Positions 47,243 to 57,906 of a stretch of DNA of 64,000 bases are shown piece by piece. The notes beneath the pieces are model-generated. The model was not told the DNA's origin. It did no database searches and saw only the letters and a program-made list of their open reading frames with translations. Each line of letters opens with the position of its first letter. Positions within the stretch are counted from its first letter, which is position 1. Made by a program: the position numbers and the translations under genes. This DNA comes from Galeopsis tetrahit (lineage: Eukaryota > Streptophyta > Magnoliopsida > Lamiales > Lamiaceae): positions 55,316,141 to 55,380,140 of the forward strand of contig OY776129.1 in the NCBI GenBank assembly GCA_963675135.1. The letters run 5' to 3'.

Positions 47243-47599
47243 CAAGACCAAGAAAATGTAATAGAATAGATGTATTTAATATATTTAAGTGCTCGCTCAA
47301 AGATGTTGGCGAGCACATGTTTTAGTTAGCTGCTCGCCCAAATGTGTGGCGAGCACGTGTCTATCTTAGCTAGGAAAGTCTAAGTATTGAAGCCTTGGGA
47401 GACAGCATGGAGCGTGGCGACCACACTCCTCGACATGGTCCTCCGGCGACCACCGTGGCTCAGCTCCTCGGCATCTCGGCGAGGACGAGCACCAAAGGCG
47501 GTTTAGCATTAAATGCGCCATCAAATCACCTTTTCGGGTAGAAGATAGGTCCAATGAGGGCGTGCCACGTGTAAAGGGCGGACAGCCCCTAGAAACCAC

Positions 47600-47607
47600 T
47601 ATATAAT
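47600..47607 (+). promoter_or_regulatory. TATA box of the Tat 5' LTR
   Basis: TATATAAT about 270 bp before the LTR end, followed by AAGAGGCTCATTTG. Transcription would start near 47635, marking the U3/R border. Confidence 0.6.
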
Positions 47608-47869
47608 GCCTAAAAGAGGCTCATTTGTAAACAGGTTCACCATTCCCACAAATCACTCCCGACCCAAAGCAATAAACACTCCCAAACTTCTAAAGCTTTA
47701 GCTTCTCCAAGAAGCTATATCTTGTGTTCTTGTTTGTTCTTCATTAGATCATCAAGATCATCATAAATACATCCTAAACACGTAATAAATCCCGATCATA
47801 ATACATGTTTGTCTCGTGCTAATAAACAGTCCACATCCGAGTCAACCCGACGAAAGCACGTACAACATT

Positions 47870-47885
47870 TGGCGCTAGAAGGAGG
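47870..47885 (+). other. Tat primer-binding site
   Basis: TGGCGCTAGAAGGAGG starts two bases after the LTR terminal CA. I cannot name the matching tRNA from memory. Confidence 0.6.
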
Positions 47886-48226
47886 GGACCTTTTACGTGT
47901 TCATCACTCTTAGTTTCGACCGATCATCGAGCGATCGGTTTGCAAACTCCGTTTTCAGGTTTTTAATCGGTAGTTCCACCTTTTAAAGCTTTGTTTACGT
48001 ATTTCCGTGTTCTTCGTGTTCTTGAATATTTGCAATATTCGAGACATATTTTGGAGTTTGATCTCCGTGTAACTTGTTTTTAAGCTTTAGTTGTTGTTAC
48101 TTTGCTTATAAGTAGTTGTAATAGCACGTTCTTCTGCGTAAGAACTTTAATCTTTCGTTTTTAAGCGTCGAAAGCTTAAGAACAGTCATATCTTTGTAAT
48201 AATCTCCAGGAGACACTCTTTAAACG

Positions 48227-51200
48227 ATGTCTCATCACACTCCTCATGACGGATTTGTTGCTCCCGGAGGGAACGAGCACCCTCCGGCGCCGGCGGTGAA
48301 TCCGTTTGCAAACTTGAATATGGGGGACATTCTGAATGATCCCCAGCATCTAAAAGATCTCTGTGACTATCTCACGGAGAAGAAGAGGCAGAATGAGGAG
48401 CTGGAAAAGGCCAAAGATCAGGCCTTCGACCGAGCTCGCAAAGCCAAGGGGAACGAAGAAGACAACCGTTCCTATCACTCTAACTCTGTTCACCCCCAAG
48501 ACAGAGGAAAAAACAAAGTCGACGAGCACTCCCACAATAGCCACACGGGAGACTCGCGACACAGAAATTCGGTTTTCAACCGGATGGATGACAAATATAG
48601 AAGGGCTCCTCGCCGAGTGCCCTTCAATGTGGATGGCCGACCAGGCAGAGCCGACCACCACCGAGATCACGCTGATAAGAGAGATCAGGGTGACAGGGTC
48701 TCAGCTCTTGATCGAGTGGGACCAGGGAAGGGTTCGCGAGCTCCGGCGAAGAGTTATCGCAGCCATCATTCTGACAGGCACTCTCCCAGGCGATCACGTC
48801 ATGATGATCGCCCAGCCGCATCCCAAGGGAGTCGACGCGACGAGGACGTCGTCCCCAAGCCACAGACCGCCGAGGAGGGGCAAATCGCCCAGTTCCTCGC
48901 AACTCAAAAATTGATGAAGCAGGAGATGGACGCTCTGCGAGCAGAGGTGGTCGCCTCGAAGCAAGGGACCACACCACCAATCACTCTGCACGCACCTCCA
49001 CTAAGTGTTGCAATCCTTACCGCCCCCATTCAAAGAAAGATTCAAATGCCCTCCATGGCGGCATACGATGGTGCATCCGACCCCAGAGTACACTTGTCCA
49101 AGTACTCCAACTACATGGCCTCAATCGGGGCAACGGACGCCACCCAATGCAGAAACTTCTCCCTAACTTTGGGAGACCGGGCTCATCGATGGTACACAAC
49201 TTTGAGTCCCGGATCGGTCACCTCATTCCTTGAGCTGGGACAACTCTTTCTGACCTACTACGGGTCTATTGCAGCTCGCCCAGCCTCAAAGCAACGTTTG
49301 GCAAACGTTCGCCAATCTATAAATGAGTCAGGCAAGGACTTCATCGAGCGCTTCGATAGGCTGGTGATCGATGGGGAGGCCGTGAACGATGAGACGAAGC
49401 TGATTTCAGCCGTTTCCGGTCTAAGGATATGTACCAAGCTTTGGGAATCTATCCATCTTACTTTTCCCAGTTCTTATGCGGACTTCCGCACGAGGGCTGG
49501 GAACTTCATCCAAATGGAGGAAATCATGGACGCCGCCAAGGCTAACGAGCAGCCTGAGGCGTCCAAGAGGGTCTGGCCCAAAAAGAATGCAAACACTGGG
49601 GAGTCGTCCCAGCCCAAGAAGGCGACCACTCAAGCTGGCAGTGCTCGCCCAGCGAACTTCAGGCCTTTCAAAGAGTCTCCTGAGATCATCCAGTTCAGAG
49701 AATCTCTCTCTCTTGATCCCAGGGGAATTTTTAATGCAGTCAGGGGAAAGAATCTGCTCCCCCAGGTAAAGCCAATGCATACAAGTGATGAAAACCTAGA
49801 TGGTAGCAAATTCTGCGACTACCACAACTACATCGGCCACCACACCAATGGGTGCCGAGACTTGGTGAGAAACCTTTTCAAGCTGTACAATGAGGGCAAG
49901 CTCTCCCAGTTCATCAAGTCTCTCGGAAATGGCGACAACAGGGGGAAAAAACATCGCGACGACAGCGACGACCTGCGCCAACAACTGAATCGTCCCAAGC
50001 TGACTCCTCCCATGCCACAGAATCCTGGCAACGACATTGATAACGTGGGAGCCTGTCTGGTTATAGAAGGCCCTTTGGGAGGAACCCAATCTGGGAAAGA
50101 GCTATCTGTTCGCCGGGCTCAGAGCGAGCAGCGAGCACTGAACAATGTCCATCAGGTGTGCGTCGCTCCGACTGCCGAGAAGCCTCTATCTCACCAAATC
50201 CTTTTCTCGGACGACGACCTAAACGGCGTGGTGCACCCAAACAATGATGCTTTGGTCATCACGGGCAAGATTATGGGAACAAACGTCCATCGCCTGATGG
50301 TCGACACCGGGGCATACACCAACATCCTTTTCAAGCATACTTTGGATGCTCTTGGTGGATATCCGGAATACGTTGAGCCTTGCGAGGATATAATCGTAGG
50401 TTTTGGGGATACGCACAGCCATCCCATTGGGAAAATCAGACTATCCCTGGAGCTGGTATCATCAAAAGAGCCAGCAATACATCACACTCGGCAGCTCGAC
50501 TTTATGATCGTAGATATGCCATCGTCCTACAATGCTTTCCTCGGCCGTCCTTTCTTCAACGAGTTCAAGGCGGCTGTTTCTACTTTTTATTACTGTGTAA
50601 AGTTTCCGACCCCGGCGGGAGTTATAACCGTCAAGGGCGATCAGACGCGGGCGAGGGAGTGTCTCGTCCGTTTTGCAAAGCGTCATTCTAAGGAAAGTAC
50701 TATGATTGACCAGTATATTGAGTGTCAAACACAGAATCAACAAATGAATTACTTGGAGGGTCTTCCTAGCAAGTACAAAAAGATTGAAGTTGGGGAGTGC
50801 AGTCGTAGTTCCGACGACCACCAAGTGGAGGCGAACGAGCACGCCTCCATGGAAGTGGACGACCACACCCCAATGGAGATCGACGAGCAGACAGTCTCGG
50901 GCGACCAGCTCCCCGACGACCAGGTTCCAGAAAACTTTCCAGATCTGGAGCCTAGGTTAGGCTTTGAGCCAGAGTTCGGAATCGAGGATCCTCGTTGGAA
51001 GGAGCCTAAAGAACGGGCAGATTCAGCGGAGGACCTTGAAACCATCCATTTAAACGAAGCTCGTCCAGAACTCGAGGTATTCATCGGTTCGAATTTACTA
51101 AAACATTTGCGATCAGACATGGTCGCATTTTTTAAAGAAAACATCGGTGCATTCGCCTGGTCGCACGAGGATATGGTGGGCATTCCCACGGATCATGCCT

Positions 51201-53239
51201 GCCACAGATTGAATATTGATCCAGCGAGGAGACCTATCACCAAAAAACGAAGGAAATTTGGGCCTGATAAATATGCGGCTTTGGCGGTCGAAGTCAAGAA
51301 ATTGATCGACAATAAATTAATCGAGAAAACTGGAACTGATCCCGAGTGGTTGGCCAATCCAGTGCTCGTCAAAAAGATGACCGGGTCGTGGAGATTGTGT
51401 ATAGACTTCACAGATCTAAACGATGCCTGTCCAAAAGACCACTTTCCGATGCCCCACATTGATCACCTAGTAGACAACACAGCGGGGCACGAGATGTTAA
51501 CTTTCATGGATGCTTTCGCGGGCTACCATCAGATCGCGATGCATCCTGACGACCAGCGACATACGGCCTTCATGACGGCCACCGATATGTATAGCTGGAA
51601 GAGAATGCCTTTCGGTTTGAAAAACGCGGGGGCAACATACCAAAGACTGGTAAATAAGATGTTTGAGAAACACATCGGCGAGATGGTGGAGGTCTATATC
51701 GACGACATCGTTGTCAAAAGCTTGCGGAAAGAGGATCACCTACACCACCTCGCCATGACGTTCGATATACTGAAAGAATACAACATGAAGTTAAATCCGA
51801 AAAAATGCAGTTTTGGTGTTAGCTCAGGAAAATTTCTGGGGCACTTGGTTTGCCAGCGGGGCATCGAGGCAAATCCGAGTAAAATTCAAGCAGTCATTAA
51901 CATGCAAAGCCCAAGGAACGTGAAAGAAGTACAGAGGTTAACAGGATGCCTTGCATCGCTGAACAGATTTATTGCACGAACGGGCGATCGTTGCAAACCT
52001 TTTTTCGATGCTCTGAAAAAAGGGAAGTTCGAATGGACCGATGAGTGTGAGAAAGTTTTCGAGAAGTTAAAAGAATATCTATCGGATCCGAAGATCCTAT
52101 CTAAGCCAGTCCCCGGCGAAATTTTATATCTATACTTGGCGGCCACTGACTGTGCGATCAGTTCAGTGCTCGTCCGAGCTGAGGGGAGCACACATCTGCC
52201 TATCTACTACGTAAGTCAAACATTGAGAGATGCGGAGTTGAGATACACTCCAATGGAAAAATTGGCATACGCACTGGTCATGAGTGTCAGAAAATTAAGG
52301 CAGTACCTGTTCGACCACGAGGTGGTCGTCCTCACAACCTTTCCACTCCGACGAGCACTGCATCGTCCGGATACCACTGGAAGACTTTTGAAATGGTCGG
52401 TGGAAATAGGGCAATTTGGGCTCACCTATGCACCTAGAACGGCAATCAAGGGACAAGTGCTGGCAGAATTCATAGTAGAGCTCACTTTCCCGGAAAAAGT
52501 GGACGAGGGAATCGAACTTCCTTGGACACTGTTCGTCGATGGCTCGTCGACGAGCACCAAAGCAGGGGCAGGAATCGTCCTCACCAGCCCAACCCGACAG
52601 ACGTTTGCTTCGGCGATCGAGTTCGAGTATCGGGCGACCAATAACGAAGCAGAGTACGAGGCTCTGGTTGCAGGAATCAAGATGGCTATGGCCGTGGGCG
52701 CCAGAAAACTGAAAAATTTTTCTGACTCTCAGCTGGTTGTATGTCAAATAACGGGCGACTACGAGGCTCGCGGCGATCAAATGATAAAGTATCAAGAGCT
52801 AGTGAAAGGTTTACTCGAGCAATTTGATCAATTCCACATCGAGCAAATCCCTAGGGAGGACAATACGCAAGCAGATGCGTTAGCTCGACTGGCCACTTCA
52901 GAGGGGGAGGCAATATTTTCAGAAGCGACCATCACTAAAATTTCTTCCCCATCGGTGAACAGAGGTCATATTTTGCAGGTTGAAGCGACTAGCGACGAGG
53001 ACTGGAGATCGCCGATCATCAAGTACATCAAGACCGGCGAGCTCCCGGGGGACAAAGTGAAAGCGACCAGATTGCAGCTCAGGTCCGCAAAGTACACTGT
53101 TATTGGCGACCAGCTGTACAAACGGGGTTTTTCAATGCCTTTATTGAAATGCCTCGGGGAAGACGAAGCGAAGATCGTCATGTACGAAATCCACGATGGA
53201 TCATGTGGAAATCATACAGGGGGCAAGCGATCGCGTTAA
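48227..53239 (+). CDS. Tat Gag-Pol polyprotein (Gag to integrase start)
   Basis: 1,670-codon frame starting 360 bp after the 5' LTR. A charged N-terminus (Arg/Asp/His-rich) precedes the retrotransposon Gag domain at about residues 290-400, with a CHHC knuckle near 529 (CDYHNYIGHHTNGC). Protease has VDTGA near 692. Reverse transcriptase runs about 990-1200, with DFTDLNDACPKD, MPFGLKNAGATYQR and YIDDIVVKS at 1157. The native RNase H (about 1300-1390) has a weakened catalytic motif (AATDCAISSVLV). It is followed by an archaeal-type RNase H at about 1430-1555 with intact D-E-D-D positions (FVDGSS, NEAEYEAL, SDSQLVV, ADALARLA), the Tat-lineage hallmark. The integrase zinc finger begins (EIHDGSCGNH) but the frame ends early because the G5 run at 53219-53223 is one base short. 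Gag and RT parts could be made; integrase could not without frameshifting. Confidence 0.93.
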   Translation: MSHHTPHDGFVAPGGNEHPPAPAVNPFANLNMGDILNDPQHLKDLCDYLTEKKRQNEELEKAKDQAFDRARKAKGNEEDNRSYHSNSVHPQDRGKNKVDEHSHNSHTGDSRHRNSVFNRMDDKYRRAPRRVPFNVDGRPGRADHHRDHADKRDQGDRVSALDRVGPGKGSRAPAKSYRSHHSDRHSPRRSRHDDRPAASQGSRRDEDVVPKPQTAEEGQIAQFLATQKLMKQEMDALRAEVVASKQGTTPPITLHAPPLSVAILTAPIQRKIQMPSMAAYDGASDPRVHLSKYSNYMASIGATDATQCRNFSLTLGDRAHRWYTTLSPGSVTSFLELGQLFLTYYGSIAARPASKQRLANVRQSINESGKDFIERFDRLVIDGEAVNDETKLISAVSGLRICTKLWESIHLTFPSSYADFRTRAGNFIQMEEIMDAAKANEQPEASKRVWPKKNANTGESSQPKKATTQAGSARPANFRPFKESPEIIQFRESLSLDPRGIFNAVRGKNLLPQVKPMHTSDENLDGSKFCDYHNYIGHHTNGCRDLVRNLFKLYNEGKLSQFIKSLGNGDNRGKKHRDDSDDLRQQLNRPKLTPPMPQNPGNDIDNVGACLVIEGPLGGTQSGKELSVRRAQSEQRALNNVHQVCVAPTAEKPLSHQILFSDDDLNGVVHPNNDALVITGKIMGTNVHRLMVDTGAYTNILFKHTLDALGGYPEYVEPCEDIIVGFGDTHSHPIGKIRLSLELVSSKEPAIHHTRQLDFMIVDMPSSYNAFLGRPFFNEFKAAVSTFYYCVKFPTPAGVITVKGDQTRARECLVRFAKRHSKESTMIDQYIECQTQNQQMNYLEGLPSKYKKIEVGECSRSSDDHQVEANEHASMEVDDHTPMEIDEQTVSGDQLPDDQVPENFPDLEPRLGFEPEFGIEDPRWKEPKERADSAEDLETIHLNEARPELEVFIGSNLLKHLRSDMVAFFKENIGAFAWSHEDMVGIPTDHACHRLNIDPARRPITKKRRKFGPDKYAALAVEVKKLIDNKLIEKTGTDPEWLANPVLVKKMTGSWRLCIDFTDLNDACPKDHFPMPHIDHLVDNTAGHEMLTFMDAFAGYHQIAMHPDDQRHTAFMTATDMYSWKRMPFGLKNAGATYQRLVNKMFEKHIGEMVEVYIDDIVVKSLRKEDHLHHLAMTFDILKEYNMKLNPKKCSFGVSSGKFLGHLVCQRGIEANPSKIQAVINMQSPRNVKEVQRLTGCLASLNRFIARTGDRCKPFFDALKKGKFEWTDECEKVFEKLKEYLSDPKILSKPVPGEILYLYLAATDCAISSVLVRAEGSTHLPIYYVSQTLRDAELRYTPMEKLAYALVMSVRKLRQYLFDHEVVVLTTFPLRRALHRPDTTGRLLKWSVEIGQFGLTYAPRTAIKGQVLAEFIVELTFPEKVDEGIELPWTLFVDGSSTSTKAGAGIVLTSPTRQTFASAIEFEYRATNNEAEYEALVAGIKMAMAVGARKLKNFSDSQLVVCQITGDYEARGDQMIKYQELVKGLLEQFDQFHIEQIPREDNTQADALARLATSEGEAIFSEATITKISSPSVNRGHILQVEATSDEDWRSPIIKYIKTGELPGDKVKATRLQLRSAKYTVIGDQLYKRGFSMPLLKCLGEDEAKIVMYEIHDGSCGNHTGGKRSR

Positions 53240-54225
53240 AAATCATGAGGCAAGGCTACTTTTGGCCAACACTGAAGAAGGATGCAATTCATTACGCCCA
53301 GGCGTGCAAGAGATGTCAAGCTTTTGCACCAGCTATTCACTCACCTCCAGACGAGCTCATCTCCGTCTACAGTTCTTGGCCCTTCGCGAAGTGGGGACTC
53401 GACATCATTGGACCTTTCCCGCCTGGCGTCGGGGGGGTAACTTTCGTAGTCGTAGCAGTTGATTACTTCACCAAGTGGACCGAAGCGAAGGCATTGAAGA
53501 CCATCACAACGGCCCAGATGACAAGTTTCATATGGAAAAACATAATTTGCAGGTTCGGCCTACCACGAGCAATAGTGACGGACAACGGACGTCAATTCAC
53601 AAGTCAAGACATGCTGGATTTCTGCTCAGAGTGGAACATCAAGAAAATTTTTTCAACACCCTATCATCCACAATCGAATGGTGAAGTAGAGGCAATCAAC
53701 AAAATCATCAAGCACACCTTGAAAGCTAAGCTAGATGGATTGAAGGGCAAATGGGCGGACGAGCTGCACATGGTTCTGTGGGCATATTGGACGACCACGA
53801 AGAATTCTACTGGTGAAACTCCGTTCGCGCTCGCGTTCGGAACTGAAGCTGTCATACCAGCAGAGGGACAGGTCCCAACTTTTTGAGTAGCAAATTATGA
53901 CGAGCAGTTGAATAACGATGCACAGCTCTCCGACTTGGACTTCCTAGAAGAGCGAAGGCTAACAGCGGACGAGAAGAACGTGGTCTACAAGCAAAGGTCA
54001 GAACGCTACTACAACACCAAAGTACGTGCTCGCCAATTCTCTATCGGCCAGCTCGTACTTCGACGGGCGACGGAGCAGTCCATTGGCATACTTGGCCCGA
54101 CTTGGGAGGGTCCGTACCGAATAACGCGCACACTCCTGAACGGATCGTACGAGCTAGAAGATCTGGAGGGCAAGCCGAGCAAGTACCCATGGAACGCGGT
54201 CAAGCTGAAGAAGTATTACCAGTAA
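53221..54225 (+). pseudogene. Tat integrase, displaced by a frameshift and cut by a stop
   Basis: The integrase continues in a second frame: ALKIMRQGYFW, second zinc-finger half CKRCQ, core motifs IIGPFPPGVGG and DYFTKWTEAKAL, VTDNGRQF, then YHPQSNGEVEAINK. TGA at 53884-53886 interrupts just after QVPTF; most plant relatives have Arg there (CGA), so this is a plausible CpG decay. The same frame resumes through ANYDEQLNND, the ERRLTADEKNVVYKQRSERY segment and the C-terminal fold YRITRTLLNGSYELEDL, ending at a natural stop at 54223-54225. The catalytic D, D and E are all present. As assembled, the integrase is split in two and separated from pol. Confidence 0.9.
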
Positions 54226-54362
54226 GTTTTTAATTTTTTCATATTTGTATAGTTTGTATCTAGCCATCATTTCAATACAAGTACAAGTTTTAAATTTCCA
54301 TCAAGTGTTAGATAAGTTTGAATTTTTAAACAAGGCTCTGCGTAGCCTTCTAGGAAACAAAA

Positions 54363-54760
54363 GACGAGCACTCTTTCTTAACGATGCTCGCAAGGTAGTG
54401 GCGACGACGATCACTACCTATCAAACAAAAAAGAGTTCAAACCGACGAATGGTTAACTCTAAAAGACGAGCACTCTTTCTTAACGATGCTCGCAAAACAA
54501 AGACGAGCACTCTTTCTTAACGATGCTCGCAAGGTAGTGGCGACGACGATCACTACCTACCAAACAAAAAAGAGTTCAACCGACGAATGGTTAACTCTAA
54601 AAGACGAGCACTCTTTCTTAAAGATGCTCGAAAAGACAAAGACGAGCACTCTTTCTTAAAGATGCTCGCAAGGCAAAGACGAGCACTCTTCCGCAAAGAT
54701 GCTCGCAATAAAAGGAGTTTCAAAAAGACAAGTACTTATTAAAAAATGCTTGCAGAAATT
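54363..54760. repeat. Tandem hairpin array between the convergent Tat genes
   Basis: Six copies of a 29-bp unit GACGAGCAC...GATGCTCGC, starting at 54363, 54465, 54502, 54603, 54641 and 54678, and a seventh degenerate one near 54728. Each can fold (CGAGCA pairs with TGCTCG). Two copies are followed by a second hairpin GTAGTGGCGACGACGATCAC and a shared spacer, giving a higher-order unit of about 137 bp. Satellite-like arrays after pol are known in Tat/Ogre-type elements. Confidence 0.9.
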
Positions 54761-54899
54761 AATCATAACATAAATCGAAAAGCAAACACATCATAAGCAA
54801 AAAGTTCCATTCATTGGAAAGCCTTGAAGGCTGAAATTACAAAAGAGGCCCTAAGTGGCCGAACAGTCCTAAGAAAAACAGAAATAAAATACAAGTAAA

Positions 54900-57715
54900 C
54901 TAAGTTACCGGAGCGTTCTCCTCGGCAGGAGCATCCTGCTCACCGGCAACTTCCTCCTCGTTCACAACCTCCTCAGCAGGAGCTTCCTGTTCGCCTTGTT
55001 GAGGTGGGGAGCCTTGTGGAGGGTTCGAGAAGAGTACCGGAACACCCAAAAGACGAGGGAACAGGAGTCCCAATTCCATCAAAGGAAGCAGATGGAGTTC
55101 TGTTTCCGGCTGAGGATTCTCCTTCATAAGGAGGTCGTCCAAAAATCCGCCGAGCGGAGTCACATCCACTTCCGGATGAACTTCCAATAATCGATGAATG
55201 AGCCCGTGGGCAGTAAGCGCCACCGATAACATGGCCACGCCCCCAGCGAGCTCATTGGTCTCATCTCGCTCTTTGGTCAGGTCGACCAGCTCTTGCCGAA
55301 GAGTAGCCAGCTCTTCCTCATCAGTTTCAGATTTATGCTGAAGAGTGTTTACCTCGACGCATTTCATTTTCAGCTCGTCCTCGGCAGCCTGGAGGCGAGC
55401 ACGGAGACGTTCGATCTCTTGAAGATCTTCTTGATCCTTCTTTCGAACCATCTCAAGTTGGGCCTCAGAATCGGCCAACTTTGCCTCGAGGTCGACCACC
55501 TTTCTCTCAACAATGGCTTTAGCCTTAGCCATTTGGGTGAATCTCGCGCTTCTCTCCTCGCTGACCTTGCGGCTCTCGGCGATCTGGACCGCAAGCCTCT
55601 CGAGGGTGTATGTGGCACGGGTCATATCGATGGCGGCCAGGCGCGCGTTCTCCAGAGAGCTCTGGTTGTTCACCTCATCGAGCAGCGTGGTCGTCAGCGA
55701 CCGGGGTACATTCTTCATAACCCTTTGGACGAGCGGGTCCAGAGGTTCCTGAGTGGCCGCATCCCGCGACCGGTAGAAGCCGAGGAGGTTGTCGTTGTAA
55801 GGCTCAACGATCGAGTTCTCGGCAACCCTAAAGAATAAAGAGAAGTTAGAAAAAAAAAGTACTTGAAAATATTCTAAAGCTCTATTGATAATAAGCTCAC
55901 CTGGCAACCCTTGCGGCATCCCAGCCGAGAAGTGTGTTGTCTCCCTGAGCTCTCTCCCCGGCCGACGAGCTCGTTGCAGTCTCTCGCGACCGAGTGCTTC
56001 GGGGAGGAGGGGATACGACCTGAGTAGGGGGAGGCGAGTCACCCCTCGGCGGATGAGATCTCCTCGGCGAGATCCTCTGTTCGGCGACAGGTGGGCGAGA
56101 AGACCCCCCCCGGTCGTTCTAGCAACTCTCTTAGGAGGAGCCCCCGAGGTCTCCGCCCCCTTCCTTTTCTTGCCGGTACCGTCAACTACCTTGCGCTCGC
56201 GCAACATTCTCGCTTGTTGCATCATCCTGCTCGACAGTATGCGATCAACTTCGACGGATGGAGGAAGGTAAGTGACAACCCTTTCAGGAACCACTACTAA
56301 GAAAGAAAAGCGAAGAGTTAATATTTACGAAGAGCAATTTTACAAGATTTGAGCAATTTCATAACTTAGAAACATGTTGATACCTGGAGGGAACTCTCGA
56401 GTGAAGTGGTGAGGAGGTACTCTAAGACCTGCTCGCTCACGCATACACTCCCTGTTCAAGAAGCGACAGGACCTCTCCAGGTAGCGACGATTGAGAACGC
56501 AGCAAATGTGGTATTGGAAGAGGGGTGTAAGACGGTGTTCGGCAGTCTTCTTGCGAGTAGCTTCACCTACAAAAACGAGGAGTTAGTCAGTATAGAAAGA
56601 GCGAGCAGAAATAAAAATAACTTACCACGAATTCTTTGATACTCAGTGTCAAGGGGAATGCGATCAGAGGAGCCATCCGGCTTCCCTGGACTTTTCCAGT
56701 CCCCGGCTACCCACCACCAGTTGGTTTTCCAGTCTCTAATCTTGTTGGGAACCCCTTCAACCAACTTGAAATTATCACGGCCCCTCACGTAATAATATCC
56801 ATGGCCCACTTTCTCTCCGGCCTCGGCCGTCTGAAGGAGATAGTTAATCTCTTTAGGACTGAGCCATGTGTTGCGACATCCGTTCTCGACCGCCACCAGG
56901 CCGAACAGTGTAAGAATGCCGATCAGGTTCGACCAACCGTTCGGCAAAATTTGAGAAGGGGCCACCTTCAAGAAATGTAGAAAGTTTGAGATACTGGGGT
57001 GCAGGGGGAACCTCAGCCCTGCTTCCATCATACCAATGTTGACGACGACCATCCCCTCTGGCGGCTGGTCAGCCCTCTCATCCGGGCGAGGAATAAAAAA
57101 GCAAACATCGGCCGGCAGCTGATACTTTTTTCGAGAATTCTCTAGCTGGGCCAAGGAGACATTGCTCGCATATTTGCTCGCCTCGTATATCGTTCGGGAA
57201 GCTGCTCGATGCGGGCGAGGAGCCTCTCGAGGAGGGTATTCGCAGAAATATTTATAATAGGCCTCCCTCGAGACCTCGTCGCCATCCAAATTCTCCCTAC
57301 CACTCAAAATGTCCTTTATGCTCTCTGCATACTGAACAACCTCCTCGAAGTCCTCGCGGAGACTCCTCGTCAAGGTCTCCTCGACTTGGGCAGTTTCTAT
57401 CTGTTCGCCCACCCCTCGATTCAAATCCGGATCACGCAGATCTGAGTCAGTCTCCTCGACATCCCCCTCCTCGGCATCGTTGTCGGCATCATCCCTGTCG
57501 GATTCATCGAGCTCGTCGACGTCGACGACCACTGCCTTTCCTAGGTTTCGGACTCCAACATTTATGGGTTCAGGGGAATGGATCCTAGAGTCCGAGGAGG
57601 ATGCCCTCTCCATCAAAGCCAAGGCTAAACGGTCTCCGCCGCCGAAATTTTCAGAACCACCCACCAACGGCGGCGGACCACCATCGGAACCACCACCAAA
57701 GCCACCAAACTCCAT
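54900..57715 (-). CDS. Antisense spliced gene of the Tat element (gypsy-type transposon domain, coiled coil)
   Basis: Lies between pol and the 3' LTR on the opposite strand. My exon model is 57715-56626, 56566-56384, 56296-55901 and 55827-54900, with GT-AG introns of 59, 87 and 73 bp (CGTG|GTAAGT, CCAG|GTATCA and CCAG|GTGAGC donors) and matching phases at the first two. The first exon has an acidic stretch (ESDRDDADNDAEEGD) and then a globular domain (EAGLRFPLHPSISNFLHFL, ILPNGWSNLIGILTLFGLV, WWWVAGDWKS) resembling the plant 'putative gypsy type transposon' family (PF04195, from memory). The last exon is a long heptad-rich coiled coil, then a Pro/Glu-rich tail. Exon 3 changes frame in a C8 run (56104-56111): one base is missing, and adding one makes the total divisible by three (865 residues). 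The role is unknown; antisense ORFs are known in some Tat elements. Confidence 0.75.
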
Positions 57716-57898
57716 TTTTTCTTAAAGAAATGGGGGAGAAAGAAGTTTTAAAAAAAGAAATGAGAGTTATTTACCTTTGTATCGATCGAAAACCACCACA
57801 AAACTCGCCGGAAAAGCTTGAGAGAGAAGCTTGGAAGGAAGCTTGAGGAAATTCGAAAATGGCAAAAGTGAAAAGTGTTTCAAAGAAGGTGAAAGTCA

Positions 57899-57906
57899 TA
57901 TTTATA
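57899..57906 (-). promoter_or_regulatory. TATA box of the antisense gene
   Basis: TATAAATA on the minus strand within CCTATAAATATGAC, about 185 bp upstream of the ATG at 57715. The leader may contain a small intron (AAAG|GTAAAT near 57774 to TTTAAG near 57722), which I could not confirm. Confidence 0.55.

Larger units (their letters stand above)
47143..47867 (+). repeat. Tat 5' LTR (725 bp)
   Basis: Contains a cluster of W-box cores near its start, two inverted GTGCTCGC...GCGAGCAC pairs (47290-47360), CACGTG boxes (47355 and 47566 regions), a TATA box at 47600 and AATAAA signals downstream. Confidence 0.95.

Noticed and set aside
47366..47599. 77-residue minus-strand frame, repeated at 58505-58738
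   Set aside because: It is present twice only because it lies in both Tat LTRs; no domain and no expected antisense LTR gene.
48350..53181. Many minus-strand and alternate-frame open reading frames across Tat gag-pol
   Set aside because: They are shadows of the GC-richer coding strand, with no domains or independent signals.
54363..54720. CRISPR-like array
   Set aside because: Repeats are unevenly spaced with repeated rather than unique spacers, inside a plant retrotransposon; no cas genes.
55293..57846. Plus-strand open frames across 55293-57846
   Set aside because: They lie opposite the antisense gene, whose strand carries the recognisable domain, coiled coil and splice sites.
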